DNA from: Candidatus Pelagibacterales bacterium
GTDB lineage: Bacteria > Pseudomonadota > Alphaproteobacteria > TMED109
Assembly: GCA_002715505.1 (NCBI GenBank)
Contig: PAZF01000018.1
Coordinates: 1 to 46,955, forward strand
Length of the DNA stretch: 46,955 nt
Direction of reading: 5' to 3'
The notes under the pieces are model-generated. The model worked only from the letters and a program-made list of their open reading frames with translations, made no database searches and had not been told where the DNA came from. The position numbers and the translations under genes were made by a program. The first letter of the stretch is position 1. The number at the start of each line of letters is the position of its first letter. Of the stretch, positions 33,946-42,466 are shown one piece after another.

Positions 33946-33980
33946 AAAATGGGCTTAATTATATTAATTAAGCCCATTTT
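33946..33980 (-). terminator. Rho-independent terminator after the sugar dehydrogenase gene
   Basis: A perfect 16-bp stem (33946-33961 with 33965-33980, core GGGCTTAATTA) and a 3-nt loop. On the minus strand it is followed by a T-run (seven Ts), 23 bp after the dehydrogenase stop. It is the clearest terminator in the window and separates the dehydrogenase from the cytochrome c gene. Confidence 0.88.
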
Positions 33981-34002
33981 GCTTTTTATTAGACGTCAGC
34001 TA

Positions 34003-35292
34003 CTACTCAGCAGAAGAATAAGTAATTCTGTAAACAGCGCCAGCTTTGTCGTCTGAAACTAATATAGAACCATCGATATATTGTTGAACATCAACTGGTC
34101 TACAAATGTAAGTTCCTCTTTCAGTCATACAACCAGTCATAAATGGTTCAGTCTTCTTTGCGTTACCCTTAGAATCTAAATAAGTAACCATGACCTGTGC
34201 CCCTCTTGGAACAACCGCATTCCATGATCCATGTTGAGCACTAAAAATAACATTGTCATATGCTTTAGGGAACATATCTCCAGTGTAAAACATCATACCT
34301 AAGTCAGCAGCATGAGCTTTCATGTCTACCTGAGGCTTAACATATCTAGATGCTAAGTCTGATGGAATTTGCTGATTTTTATAGTCATCAGTTCTCACAT
34401 TTCCACCGCCATAATAAGGATGTCCATACCACATTCCCATTTTTGGCATTTTATTTAATTCTCCTGGGGGTGTTTCATCTCCCATTCCATCAACTTGGTT
34501 GTCAGTGAACCATAATTTTCCGTCTTTAGGATTAAAAGCATGTCCTCCTGAATTTCTAATACCAGTAGCAACAGTTTTTCTATCTAAATCTCCAGGGAAT
34601 CTGTTAAAACTGATCATTCCGCCAATACCAACTTCATTATATAAATCTTGTTTGTCTGGAGGTGAAACATTAAATGGCTGCCCCATACTTACATATAATT
34701 TGTTGTCAGGTCCAATAGCGCATACTCTTCCTGTGTGATTATATGATTCTTCTGCCTCAGGAATTAATTCTCCTTGGTTAATAATTGGAATTGCGACTGT
34801 GTCTGGACTTTCCATAAAATACTCAGCTGCAGGAAACCATAAAACTCTGTTTCTCTCAGCAATATATAAATGTCCATCAGCACTGTAGCAAGGACCATTT
34901 GGTATATCAAATTTAATGTTTGGAGCAAATCTTTCAACAGTATCTGCAACATTGTCCATATCTCTGTCTGTAGCTTGCCAAACTCTATCTTTTCTAGTTC
35001 CAATCCAAACAGCACCTTTATTTCTGCTAATGGCCATATTTCTAGCATCAGGAACAACAGCAAATAGTTCCACTTTAAAGTTTGGTGGTAATTTTAATTT
35101 TGAAATAATATTTCTCTTAATGTTAGCAGCATATTTAGTATCCTGCGGTACTCTATCCCAGCTATAATCTGCACCGGACGCTTTAAAAGCGCTTAATTTG
35201 TTAATTACATCATCATCATTTTTAGCTTGTAAACTTAAAATAACTCCAAATGTAAAAATTAAGCTAGTTATTAGTGTAATTAAATTTTTCAT
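34003..35292 (-). CDS. PQQ-dependent sugar (L-sorbosone-type) dehydrogenase
   Basis: A 429-residue periplasmic beta-propeller enzyme. The start at 35292 has GGGAG 7 nt upstream and gives a signal peptide MKNLITLITSLIFTFGVILS ending near LQA; an ATG four codons earlier lies before the ribosome site. Motifs of the sorbosone/glucose dehydrogenase family are LPPNFKVELFAVVPDARNMA, DIPNGPCYSADGHLYIAERN (read in part), ATGIRNSGGHAFNPKDGKLW, WYGHPYYGGG and FSAQHGSWNA. It oxidises an aldose or polyol and passes electrons to a cytochrome. Codon choice looks more GC-rich than that of its neighbours. With its perfect promoter and terminator it is probably a highly expressed single-gene unit. No PQQ synthesis gene is in the window. 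Confidence 0.88.
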   Translation of the reverse strand: MKNLITLITSLIFTFGVILSLQAKNDDDVINKLSAFKASGADYSWDRVPQDTKYAANIKRNIISKLKLPPNFKVELFAVVPDARNMAISRNKGAVWIGTRKDRVWQATDRDMDNVADTVERFAPNIKFDIPNGPCYSADGHLYIAERNRVLWFPAAEYFMESPDTVAIPIINQGELIPEAEESYNHTGRVCAIGPDNKLYVSMGQPFNVSPPDKQDLYNEVGIGGMISFNRFPGDLDRKTVATGIRNSGGHAFNPKDGKLWFTDNQVDGMGDETPPGELNKMPKMGMWYGHPYYGGGNVRTDDYKNQQIPSDLASRYVKPQVDMKAHAADLGMMFYTGDMFPKAYDNVIFSAQHGSWNAVVPRGAQVMVTYLDSKGNAKKTEPFMTGCMTERGTYICRPVDVQQYIDGSILVSDDKAGAVYRITYSSAE

Positions 35293-35334
35293 AATATCTC
35301 CCATAGTTATTACTAATAATTAGTATTTAAATTA

Positions 35335-35364
35335 ATTATATAGTTTTAACTTTTTTTCTGTCAA
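35335..35364 (-). promoter_or_regulatory. Perfect consensus sigma-70 promoter of the sugar dehydrogenase
   Basis: Minus strand TTGACA (35364-35359), an 18-nt spacer and TATAAT (35340-35335); both hexamers match the consensus exactly. The leader would be about 35 nt and ends in a GGGAG ribosome site. The -35 box overlaps the stop codon of the upstream aldolase gene. Confidence 0.82.
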
Positions 35365-36134
35365 CTAGAATTACTTTTAAAATTTTGCATAAAATCTATT
35401 ATCCTGTTTTGTTCTTCATCTAATGACTTTTTAAGCAAACCCATATCAGTTGATACTGTTACTAAATCAAATCCCATTCTCAGAAATTTTATAGCTGTTT
35501 CAGCACTAATACAGTGTATTGCGGCAATTTTTTTTGCTTTTTTTACTTTAGTTAATACGTCTTTGTAAGTTTTTATCATCTCTTTATTTTTAAATATTTC
35601 ATTTGGTGACGTGCCATAGCTTATAGATAGATCAAATGGCCCGATGTAGATGACGTCTAAAAGCTTTAATGTTAAAATTTTAGATAGGTTTAATACCGAT
35701 TCTCTTGTTTCTAGCATAATGATTGTAGTAGTCTCACTTTTACTTTTTATAAAGTAATTAGTTTGATTCAAAGAAGCCAAAGTAGGTCCAAAGCTCCTAA
35801 TTCCAAAGGGAGGGTAAAAACAACTCTCTAAAAATTTCTCACAATCTTCTACTGTATTAATTAATGGGCATATGATACCTTTAGCACCCGCATCTAAGCA
35901 TTTATTAATTATATCTGTTTCATTGCTTGGAACCCTAACTATTGGATAGATATTGTATTTGCCTAAAACTTGTAATATACCTCTACATTCATTAAAGTCT
36001 AGCATTCCGTGCTGTAGATCTATTGTAATAGAATTGAACTTTGAAGAAGCAAGAATTTCAGCTGATAATGTGCAAGGTGAATGTATCCAACCATTTAAAA
36101 TCGGAATGGTTTTTTTAAATTCTTTTTTGTTCAT
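35361..36134 (-). CDS. HpcH/HpaI-family aldolase
   Basis: A 257-residue class II (metal-dependent) aldolase. It shows ITIDLQHGMLDFNECRG (the His base and helix), YPIVRVPSNETDIINKCLDAGAKGIICPLI (read as PIVRVPSNETDII and LDAGAKGIICP), IIMLETRESVLNL with the metal-binding Glu and YIGPFDLSISYG with the metal-binding Asp. The family cleaves or forms 4-hydroxy-2-oxo acids with pyruvate as one product, for example 4-hydroxy-2-oxoheptanedioate or 2-keto-3-deoxyglucarate. The exact substrate is not determinable. It is 8 nt downstream of the TVP38 gene; its 3' end contains the dehydrogenase -35 box. Confidence 0.9.
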   Translation of the reverse strand: MNKKEFKKTIPILNGWIHSPCTLSAEILASSKFNSITIDLQHGMLDFNECRGILQVLGKYNIYPIVRVPSNETDIINKCLDAGAKGIICPLINTVEDCEKFLESCFYPPFGIRSFGPTLASLNQTNYFIKSKSETTTIIMLETRESVLNLSKILTLKLLDVIYIGPFDLSISYGTSPNEIFKNKEMIKTYKDVLTKVKKAKKIAAIHCISAETAIKFLRMGFDLVTVSTDMGLLKKSLDEEQNRIIDFMQNFKSNSS

Positions 36135-36142
36135 TTAAATTA

Positions 36143-36826
36143 TTATTTTTTTATTAGTTTAAAGTAGTATATCATTTTTTTAATCATTAAAGGAAATATT
36201 CCTATTAAAAAAATTGAACACAATATCTTTAGACTGTATATGTCATTAAATGAACCTATTTTTGAAATTTGAGATCCTGCATTTACATATAAGAAAATTC
36301 CTGGCAACATTCCTATGAAAGAAATTAAATAAAATTTATAAGCAGAAATATTTGTTATACCAAACATAAAGTTTATAATGAAAAAAGGAAAAATTGGAGT
36401 CACTCTCAAAAAGAATAGGTAAAAAAGTCCATTTTCTTTTAATCCTTTATTTATTTTTTCAGCCTGGAGTTTGTACCTTTTCTCAATAAGACTTTTTAAA
36501 GTAAATCTGGCTAATAAAAAACTTACCAGAGCGCCTAAAGAAGCTCCTATACAAACTATTAAAATTGCATCAAAAAAAGTGAATAATGATCCTATGAAAA
36601 TCGATAATCCAGCGGAAAAAGGCAAGGAAAGAGCTGCTATTAAAAAGTAAGTTAAAAGAAAAAAGAAAAAATATAGAGCGTAATTTTGATCAACTTTTAG
36701 TTGTGCCTGCAAATAAGTTTTCCTCAAATAATTTAAAGAAAATAGATCATAATAAATTAACAATATTGTACTTAAAAGTATGGTTATAAGAACTGAAATT
36801 AAAAGTAAAATTTTAAATTTATTCAA
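36143..36826 (-). CDS. TVP38/TMEM64 (VTT-domain) membrane protein
   Basis: A 227-residue inner-membrane protein. It has the VTT core FSAGLSIFIGSLFTFFDAI, IGASLGALVSFLLARFTLKS and the FLRVTPIFPFFIINFMFG motif, followed by FIGMLPGIFLYVNAGSQ, all in the family's order. The role is uncertain; DedA-superfamily members act as lipid scramblases or transporters. The start is a TTG at 36826 that overlaps the stop of the DUF2256 gene by 4 nt (TTGA), indicating coupled translation. I see no in-frame ATG early enough to keep the first membrane segment. Confidence 0.85.
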   Translation of the reverse strand: MNKFKILLLISVLITILLSTILLIYYDLFSLNYLRKTYLQAQLKVDQNYALYFFFFLLTYFLIAALSLPFSAGLSIFIGSLFTFFDAILIVCIGASLGALVSFLLARFTLKSLIEKRYKLQAEKINKGLKENGLFYLFFLRVTPIFPFFIINFMFGITNISAYKFYLISFIGMLPGIFLYVNAGSQISKIGSFNDIYSLKILCSIFLIGIFPLMIKKMIYYFKLIKK

Positions 36827-36969
36827 TTAATTCTCTTATGATTGATTTTGCATTTTTTTGAACAATATAAGACATTTTCCCATTCATATTTCCATTTTTT
36901 TCTCCAATTAAATGGTCTTTGGCATTTCAAACAATTTTTAAATGGTAAGTTGCTTTTATTATATTTCAT
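36823..36969 (-). CDS. DUF2256 small zinc-ribbon-like protein
   Basis: A 48-residue ORF from the ATG at 36969 to the TGA at 36825-36823. The sequence has the DUF2256 pattern: LPFKNCLKCQRPFNWRKKW, then WENVLYCSKKCK, four cysteines in two CxxC/CxxxC pairs around a Trp/Arg-rich centre. DUF2256 genes usually sit directly beside cryptochrome/photolyase-related genes, as here (22 nt after the photolyase stop). A nucleic-acid or flavoprotein-associated zinc protein is plausible, but its function is not known to me. It overlaps the TVP38 start by 4 nt. Confidence 0.9.
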   Translation of the reverse strand: MKYNKSNLPFKNCLKCQRPFNWRKKWKYEWENVLYCSKKCKINHKRIN

Positions 36970-36991
36970 TTTAGTATTTTCATTTAAAATA

Positions 36992-38476
36992 TTACTTGGA
37001 AGTAGTCCTTAATAAAAAATTCGTAGCAGCATTAAATATTCTTTCTTTTCTATCTGATTTCATGTTATCTACCATTTTAGTCATAATACCGAGTCTTGGG
37101 TTGTTTTTTAATTTTTCCCTTTTCTCATCAATAAACTTCCAATACAATCCATCAACTACATCAGTCCAGTCTCCTTTAGGATAATCTGACATTTTCAATA
37201 AGTAGCTTGAACCACAAATGTATGGTTTAGTAGAAAAAATTCCACCGTCACTGTATAAGCCCATACCAAAAACATTTGGTGCCATTACCCAATCAGAAGA
37301 ATCAACATAATGTTCCATAAACCACAGATATACCTCTTGTGGATCAATTCTAGATAAATTCATGATATTAGAAATTATCATTAATCTTTCTATGTGATGA
37401 TTGTATCCTATTTTTATGGCTTTTTTTATTGAATCATCTAATGGTGGAATACCTGTAGTTCCTTCATACCAACATTTCTTCATTCTTCTCTGGTTACCAA
37501 AATAATTACCATTTATGAGGGTATTTTCAAAATTTTGATAAATACCTCTAATAAATTCTCTCCATCCTATTATTTGCCTAATAAATCCTTCATAGGAATT
37601 AATCTTAATTTCATTTTTATATTTGGTTATTGTATCAATTAGCTCTTCAGGAGTAATTAAGCCTACATTTAGTAGAGGGCTCAAAGCACTGTGAAGTAAA
37701 AAATCATCTTTTTGAGAAATTGCGTCTTCATAATCTCCAAAAAGATTAAACTTATTTTTAATAAAATCATTTAGAAAAATAACACTAGCCTTTCTCGTGG
37801 TTGGCATCCAAATGTATTTCAAGCTCCCTACATGAGATGAAAATTTTTTTTGAATGATAGGAATTAGCTGTGAAGAGTATTTAGTCTGTTTAAAGCTCAT
37901 TATTTTAGGAATTTGGAAATTTTTTGGTATTTTCTTTCTATTTTCCTCATCGTAACTCCACTTACCTCCTTCAGGTTTTTTATTATTTATTAAAATATTA
38001 TTTGTAAGTCTACTAAATTTATAGAAAGAACCCATAAAAGGCTTTTTATCTTTAATAAAATTTGAAAATTCTTTTCTACTAAATAAAAACATAGGCGACT
38101 TTAAAAAAACTATTTTGAAGTCAGCCTTAAGGGAGTTAATTTTTTTTTCAAAAAATTTATCTTCAATTTCATAAAAAAATAAATCTGTATAGTTTTTCTT
38201 TTTAGCAAACTTACTAACCTTTTCTATGTAGTCTTCTTTAAACTCTTTATCTTCGATTGAAGAATAATGAACAGTTGCCCCCAGATCAATCAATTCATCT
38301 TTAAAGGATCTCATGGAAGATAAGGTATGTAATATTTTTAACTTATGATGTTTGTAAAAAGTACATAATCCATAATCCTCACAAATATAAAAATCACAAT
38401 CCAAATGATTTTTTAAATATTTCTTAGGATTAAAAAGTTGGTTGCCCAAAATAATAAATAATGATTTTTTTTTCAT
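36992..38476 (-). CDS. Cryptochrome/photolyase-related protein (COG3046 type), lacking the Fe-S cysteines
   Basis: 494 residues. The N-terminal photolyase-related domain starts SLFIILGNQLFNPKKYL and binds an antenna chromophore in relatives. The FAD domain has IGWREFIRGIYQNF, GYNHHIERLMIISNIMNL, WFMEHYVDSSDWVMAPNVFG, MGLYSDGGIFSTKPYICGSS and GLYWKFI. In prokaryotic (6-4) photolyases of the PhrB type, four cysteines bind a 4Fe-4S cluster. Here the segment after KMSDY reads PKGDWTDVVDGLYW and has none of the three clustered cysteines, nor the expected upstream one. It would repair UV photoproducts or sense light. The gene is typical of ChrR/RpoE loci but lies 10 kb from rpoE here. Confidence 0.88.
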   Translation of the reverse strand: MKKKSLFIILGNQLFNPKKYLKNHLDCDFYICEDYGLCTFYKHHKLKILHTLSSMRSFKDELIDLGATVHYSSIEDKEFKEDYIEKVSKFAKKKNYTDLFFYEIEDKFFEKKINSLKADFKIVFLKSPMFLFSRKEFSNFIKDKKPFMGSFYKFSRLTNNILINNKKPEGGKWSYDEENRKKIPKNFQIPKIMSFKQTKYSSQLIPIIQKKFSSHVGSLKYIWMPTTRKASVIFLNDFIKNKFNLFGDYEDAISQKDDFLLHSALSPLLNVGLITPEELIDTITKYKNEIKINSYEGFIRQIIGWREFIRGIYQNFENTLINGNYFGNQRRMKKCWYEGTTGIPPLDDSIKKAIKIGYNHHIERLMIISNIMNLSRIDPQEVYLWFMEHYVDSSDWVMAPNVFGMGLYSDGGIFSTKPYICGSSYLLKMSDYPKGDWTDVVDGLYWKFIDEKREKLKNNPRLGIMTKMVDNMKSDRKERIFNAATNFLLRTTSK

Positions 38477-38545
38477 TTAAAACATTTTATATTGATTTGT
38501 ATTCGTAAATACATATTGTATAGATTAATTAATTTTATTTTCAAT

Positions 38546-40624
38546 ATGAAACCACCAAAGTTAAAAAGAAAAAAAAAAATAATTAAAACTCACAACAATA
38601 CGGTTGTAGATTATTATTCATGGGTGCATCAGAAAGATATTCTTAAAGTCTTATCTGACCCATCTAAACTAAACAAAGAGGTTAAAAAGTATCTTGAAGA
38701 AGAAAATAATTATGCAAATTTATATTTAAGAGACACTAAGGCTTTACAAAAAAAGCTGTTTAAGGAAATTAAATCAAAAATAAAATTAGCTGATAAGTCT
38801 GTTCCATTTAAAGACAAAAAATACTCCTACTGGACTAAAACTACAGAAAAAGGTAATTACTCCATACACCTTAGGAAAAAACACAATCAAAATAAACAAG
38901 AAGTTTTCTGGGATGGTGATAAAGAAAAATCTAAACATAACTCTCCTTACTTTGGAATTGGTGACTTGAGTGTAAGCTTTAACGATAAAATTCTTGGATA
39001 TTCTTTAGACTTAAAAGGATCAGAATATTATTCAATTTACCTTAGAAACCTAAAGACAAAAAAAAATTATGATAAAGTAGTAAAAAATACAAATGGAAGT
39101 ATAGTTTTTACTTACAATAATAAAAATTTTTTTTATATTAAATTAGATAAGAATCATAGATCAAAAGAAATATATTTACACCAAATAAATGGCAAGAAGC
39201 AAAAAGATAAACTCATTTATAAAGAGAGTATTGAAAGATTTTCTGTTAGAATATCCACTACTTCAGACGAAAAATTTTATGTAATTTCCTCTGGAGATCA
39301 TTCTACAAATAAATGTTATTTACTGCCAGGAAATTTATCAAGCCTCAAACCAAAACTTTTTAAAGACTTTAAAGAAAATATAAGTTTGTCCCTTGACTCA
39401 TGGAATAGTAATTTTTATTTGCATACAAATGATGGCGCAGAGAACTTTAAGGTTATAAAATCCTCTCACAAAACACCTCTTAATTTTGCAGAAGTTATTG
39501 CATCTAAAAAGAATACTATAATAGGAATGCCTATTCTTTTAAAAAATTGGCTAGTATGGATAGAAAAAAAAAATGCTAATTATCACATTTATGTTAAAAA
39601 CAAGAAAAGCTTTTTGATAAAAGAAATAAAGCTTTTCAACGATGAAGTAAAACAGGTATCTTGTTCAAATTATGAAAAAAAAGCTGATAGCGACTATATA
39701 TATATTTCATATTCTACCCCTAAATCTACTTATAAAACATTACTTTACAATTTAAAAAATAATAAATATAGAATAGTTAAAAACCAAATCATACCATCTG
39801 GTTATAATGAAAAAAATTATGTAGTAGAAAGACTCTATGCCCCTTCTCACGATAATATAAAAATTCCAATGACTATCATAAGACATAAGAAAACAAAAAT
39901 AGATGGAAAATCAAAGGTATTACTTTATGGATACGGGTCTTATGGATCTTCTTTAGGAAACGGGTTTTCATCAAATAAATTAGCTCTTTTGGACAGAGGA
40001 ATAATATGGGTTAATGCACATATTAGAGGTGGAATGGAGTGCGGCATGGGCTGGTGGAAGAATGGTAAGATGCTTAATAAAAAAAATACTTTTGAAGACT
40101 ATATTTCTTGTGCAAAGTTTCTTATTAAAAAAAAATATACTAAGAAAAAAAATATTATTGGAATGGGTGGAAGTGCAGGAGGTTTGCTTATGGGAGTAGT
40201 TTTAAATAAAACACCAGAACTTTTTTTGGGAGCTATTTTAGCTGTTCCATTTGTTGACTCTCTTACTACTAACCTAGATCACACTTTACCGCTAACTGTA
40301 GGAGAGTTTAAAGAATTTGGAAACGCAAAAAGGTACAAAAAACACTATGACTATATAAAATCATATGCCCCTTATAATAATATTAAAAAACAAAACTATC
40401 CTAATATTTTTATCACAACAAGTCTATTCGATAATAGAGTATTATTTGACGAGCCAGTAAAGTACGCAGCTAAACTAAGATACTACAAAAAAGATAAGAA
40501 TATTTTGTTACTTAAAACTGAAATGAAAGCAGGGCATGGAGGAAAAACTGGAAGAGACGCTAATATTGAAGAGCTCGCACTTGAGTTTTCATTTATTTTA
40601 AAAATTTCTGGTATTAAAAATTAG
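38546..40624 (+). CDS. ptrB: Oligopeptidase B (S9A prolyl-oligopeptidase family)
   Basis: A 692-residue serine peptidase cutting after basic residues in short peptides. The start at 38546 (MKPPKLKRKKKII) fits the family; an earlier in-frame ATG at 38492 adds an unrelated hydrophobic stretch. The N-terminal propeller spans to about residue 415. The hydrolase domain shows LLYGYGSYGSSLG, NAHIRGGMECGMGWWKNGK, the nucleophile in GMGGSAGGLLMG (Ser near 541), SLFDNRVLFDEP with the Asp and KAGHGGKTGR with the His near 661. The triad is complete. No signal peptide, so cytoplasmic. The 3' end overlaps typA tail-to-tail by 11 bp. Confidence 0.92.
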   Translation: MKPPKLKRKKKIIKTHNNTVVDYYSWVHQKDILKVLSDPSKLNKEVKKYLEEENNYANLYLRDTKALQKKLFKEIKSKIKLADKSVPFKDKKYSYWTKTTEKGNYSIHLRKKHNQNKQEVFWDGDKEKSKHNSPYFGIGDLSVSFNDKILGYSLDLKGSEYYSIYLRNLKTKKNYDKVVKNTNGSIVFTYNNKNFFYIKLDKNHRSKEIYLHQINGKKQKDKLIYKESIERFSVRISTTSDEKFYVISSGDHSTNKCYLLPGNLSSLKPKLFKDFKENISLSLDSWNSNFYLHTNDGAENFKVIKSSHKTPLNFAEVIASKKNTIIGMPILLKNWLVWIEKKNANYHIYVKNKKSFLIKEIKLFNDEVKQVSCSNYEKKADSDYIYISYSTPKSTYKTLLYNLKNNKYRIVKNQIIPSGYNEKNYVVERLYAPSHDNIKIPMTIIRHKKTKIDGKSKVLLYGYGSYGSSLGNGFSSNKLALLDRGIIWVNAHIRGGMECGMGWWKNGKMLNKKNTFEDYISCAKFLIKKKYTKKKNIIGMGGSAGGLLMGVVLNKTPELFLGAILAVPFVDSLTTNLDHTLPLTVGEFKEFGNAKRYKKHYDYIKSYAPYNNIKKQNYPNIFITTSLFDNRVLFDEPVKYAAKLRYYKKDKNILLLKTEMKAGHGGKTGRDANIEELALEFSFILKISGIKN

Positions 40625-42419
40625 TTTTTTTCTTTCTAAAAGATGCTTTTAATTCTCTCTTTCTTAATCGAAGATTATTTGGAGTTACTTCCAGTAATTC
40701 ATCTTCTCCTATGAAAGACATCATGCGTTCCATAGACATTCTAGTTGGTGGAATTAGTTTAACAGCCTCATCAGTTCCTGATGCTCTTATATTAGTTAGT
40801 TTTTTTCCTTTTAAAGGATTTACTTCTAAATCATTTTTTCTACTATGTTCACCTATAATCATTCCTTCATAAACTTTTTCTTGAGGATAAATAAATAATT
40901 TTCCCCTTTCTTGAATATTAAATAAAGCAAAAGCTACAGCTTTTCCTTGCTCAGTTGCAATAAGAACTCCGTTTCGACTATCTTCTATTTCACCCTTATG
41001 TAAGTCATAAGAACTGAAAATTCTGTTTAGTACTCCAGTTCCTCTAGTTTCTGTTAAAAACTGACCCTGATAGCCAATCAGTCCTCTTGAAGGAACTTTA
41101 AATATTAATCTAGTTTTTCCCTTTCCTGTAGACTTCATTTCCAAAAGGTTACCTTTCCTTTTACTAATTGAGTCAATTGTTGTACTAGAATAAATATCAT
41201 CAAGATCTACAGTTACTTCTTCAAAAGGTTCTAGCTTTTTTCCATTCTCATTCATTTGTATTAAAACTCTAGGACTTGAAACACTTAATTCAAAACCTTC
41301 TCTTCGCATAGTTTCTAATAGAATCCCTATTTGTAGCTCACCTCTTCCTCCTATTTCAAAAGAATCTTTGTTATGATTTTCATTAAAAGTAATAGCTACA
41401 TTAGAGTCAGCTTCTGCAAGAAGTCTACCTCTAATTTTGGTTGAAGTAACATGTTCTCCTTCTATTCCAGCAAAAGGTGAATTGTTAACAGTTATAGTTA
41501 CGGCCATAGTTGGAGGATCTATTTTAGTAGCTTTTAGAGGTATATCTAATAAATTATCACATATGGTATCCGCTACTGAAGATTTACCTAAACCAGCAAT
41601 ACAAATTATATCCCCTGCATTAGCTTGTTCTACTGCAATCTTATTAGGACCATGGTATATAAATAATTTAGTTAATCTTCCTTTTTCAATGATCTCCCCT
41701 TTTAAATTAATGGTTTTTACCATTTGATTTACTTTGATTTTTCCTTGATCAATTCTACCTACTAAACACCTTCCCAAATAAGCGTCCGAAGTTAATAATG
41801 TTGCTAGCATAGCGAATGGTTTTCTAGGATCTACCTTAGGAGGTTTTATATGGGCTATAATCATATCAAATAAAGGCTCTAAATTTTTTTTATCATCCTT
41901 TAAATCTTTAATGCACCATCCTTCTTTTCCAGAGGAATAAAGTATAGGAAAATCTAATTGCTTTTCACTAGCTCCTAAATCAATAAATAAATCAAATACT
42001 TCGTTTATTACTTGTTTGCTTCTGTTATCAGCTCTATCAAATTTATTAACTATTACTATTGGTGATAAATTTTGTGCTAATGCTTTTCCTAATACAAACT
42101 TAGTTTGGGGCATTGGTCCTTCTGCAGCATCAACAAGAAGTATTACGCCATCTGTCATATTCAACACTCTTTCAACTTCTCCTCCAAAATCAGAATGGCC
42201 TGGAGTATCAATAATATTAATCTTAATACCTTTCCATTTGATAGAAGTTGGTTTAGCTAAAATGGTAATTCCTCTTTCTTTCTCTAAATCGCCACTATCC
42301 ATTAATCTTTCAGAAATATTTTCATTTATTCTAAAAATTCCACTTTGTTTCATCATAGAATCTATAAGAGTTGTTTTCCCATGATCAACATGTGCTATTA
42401 TTGCGATATTTCTTAACAT
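40614..42419 (-). CDS. typA: Translational GTPase TypA/BipA
   Basis: A 601-residue ribosome-associated GTPase acting in 50S assembly and stress adaptation. G motifs: IAHVDHGKTTLIDSMM (G1), RGITILAKPTSIKW (G2), DTPGHSDFGGEVERVL (G3), VNKFDRAD (G4). The EF-G-like domains III and V show GRGELQIGILLETMRREGFE and IGYQGQFLTETRGTG. The TypA-specific C-terminus has RASGTDEAVKLIPPTRMSME and LRKRELKASFRKK. All domains are intact and the length is standard. It begins 47 bp after the stop of the thioesterase gene. Confidence 0.97.
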   Translation of the reverse strand: MLRNIAIIAHVDHGKTTLIDSMMKQSGIFRINENISERLMDSGDLEKERGITILAKPTSIKWKGIKINIIDTPGHSDFGGEVERVLNMTDGVILLVDAAEGPMPQTKFVLGKALAQNLSPIVIVNKFDRADNRSKQVINEVFDLFIDLGASEKQLDFPILYSSGKEGWCIKDLKDDKKNLEPLFDMIIAHIKPPKVDPRKPFAMLATLLTSDAYLGRCLVGRIDQGKIKVNQMVKTINLKGEIIEKGRLTKLFIYHGPNKIAVEQANAGDIICIAGLGKSSVADTICDNLLDIPLKATKIDPPTMAVTITVNNSPFAGIEGEHVTSTKIRGRLLAEADSNVAITFNENHNKDSFEIGGRGELQIGILLETMRREGFELSVSSPRVLIQMNENGKKLEPFEEVTVDLDDIYSSTTIDSISKRKGNLLEMKSTGKGKTRLIFKVPSRGLIGYQGQFLTETRGTGVLNRIFSSYDLHKGEIEDSRNGVLIATEQGKAVAFALFNIQERGKLFIYPQEKVYEGMIIGEHSRKNDLEVNPLKGKKLTNIRASGTDEAVKLIPPTRMSMERMMSFIGEDELLEVTPNNLRLRKRELKASFRKKKTNF

Positions 42420-42466
42420 AAATTTTAGTAAAATTACATTTAATAGAATTATTATTATTAGGCTAA

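Noticed and set aside
38492-38545. Upstream in-frame extension of oligopeptidase B resembling a hydrophobic leader
   Set aside because: The family is cytoplasmic and starts near MKPPKLKRK; the extra residues come from the AT-rich spacer between divergent genes.
42016-42384. Plus-strand open frame of 122 codons
   Set aside because: It is antisense to the G-domain of TypA; the length follows from the codon bias of the real gene.
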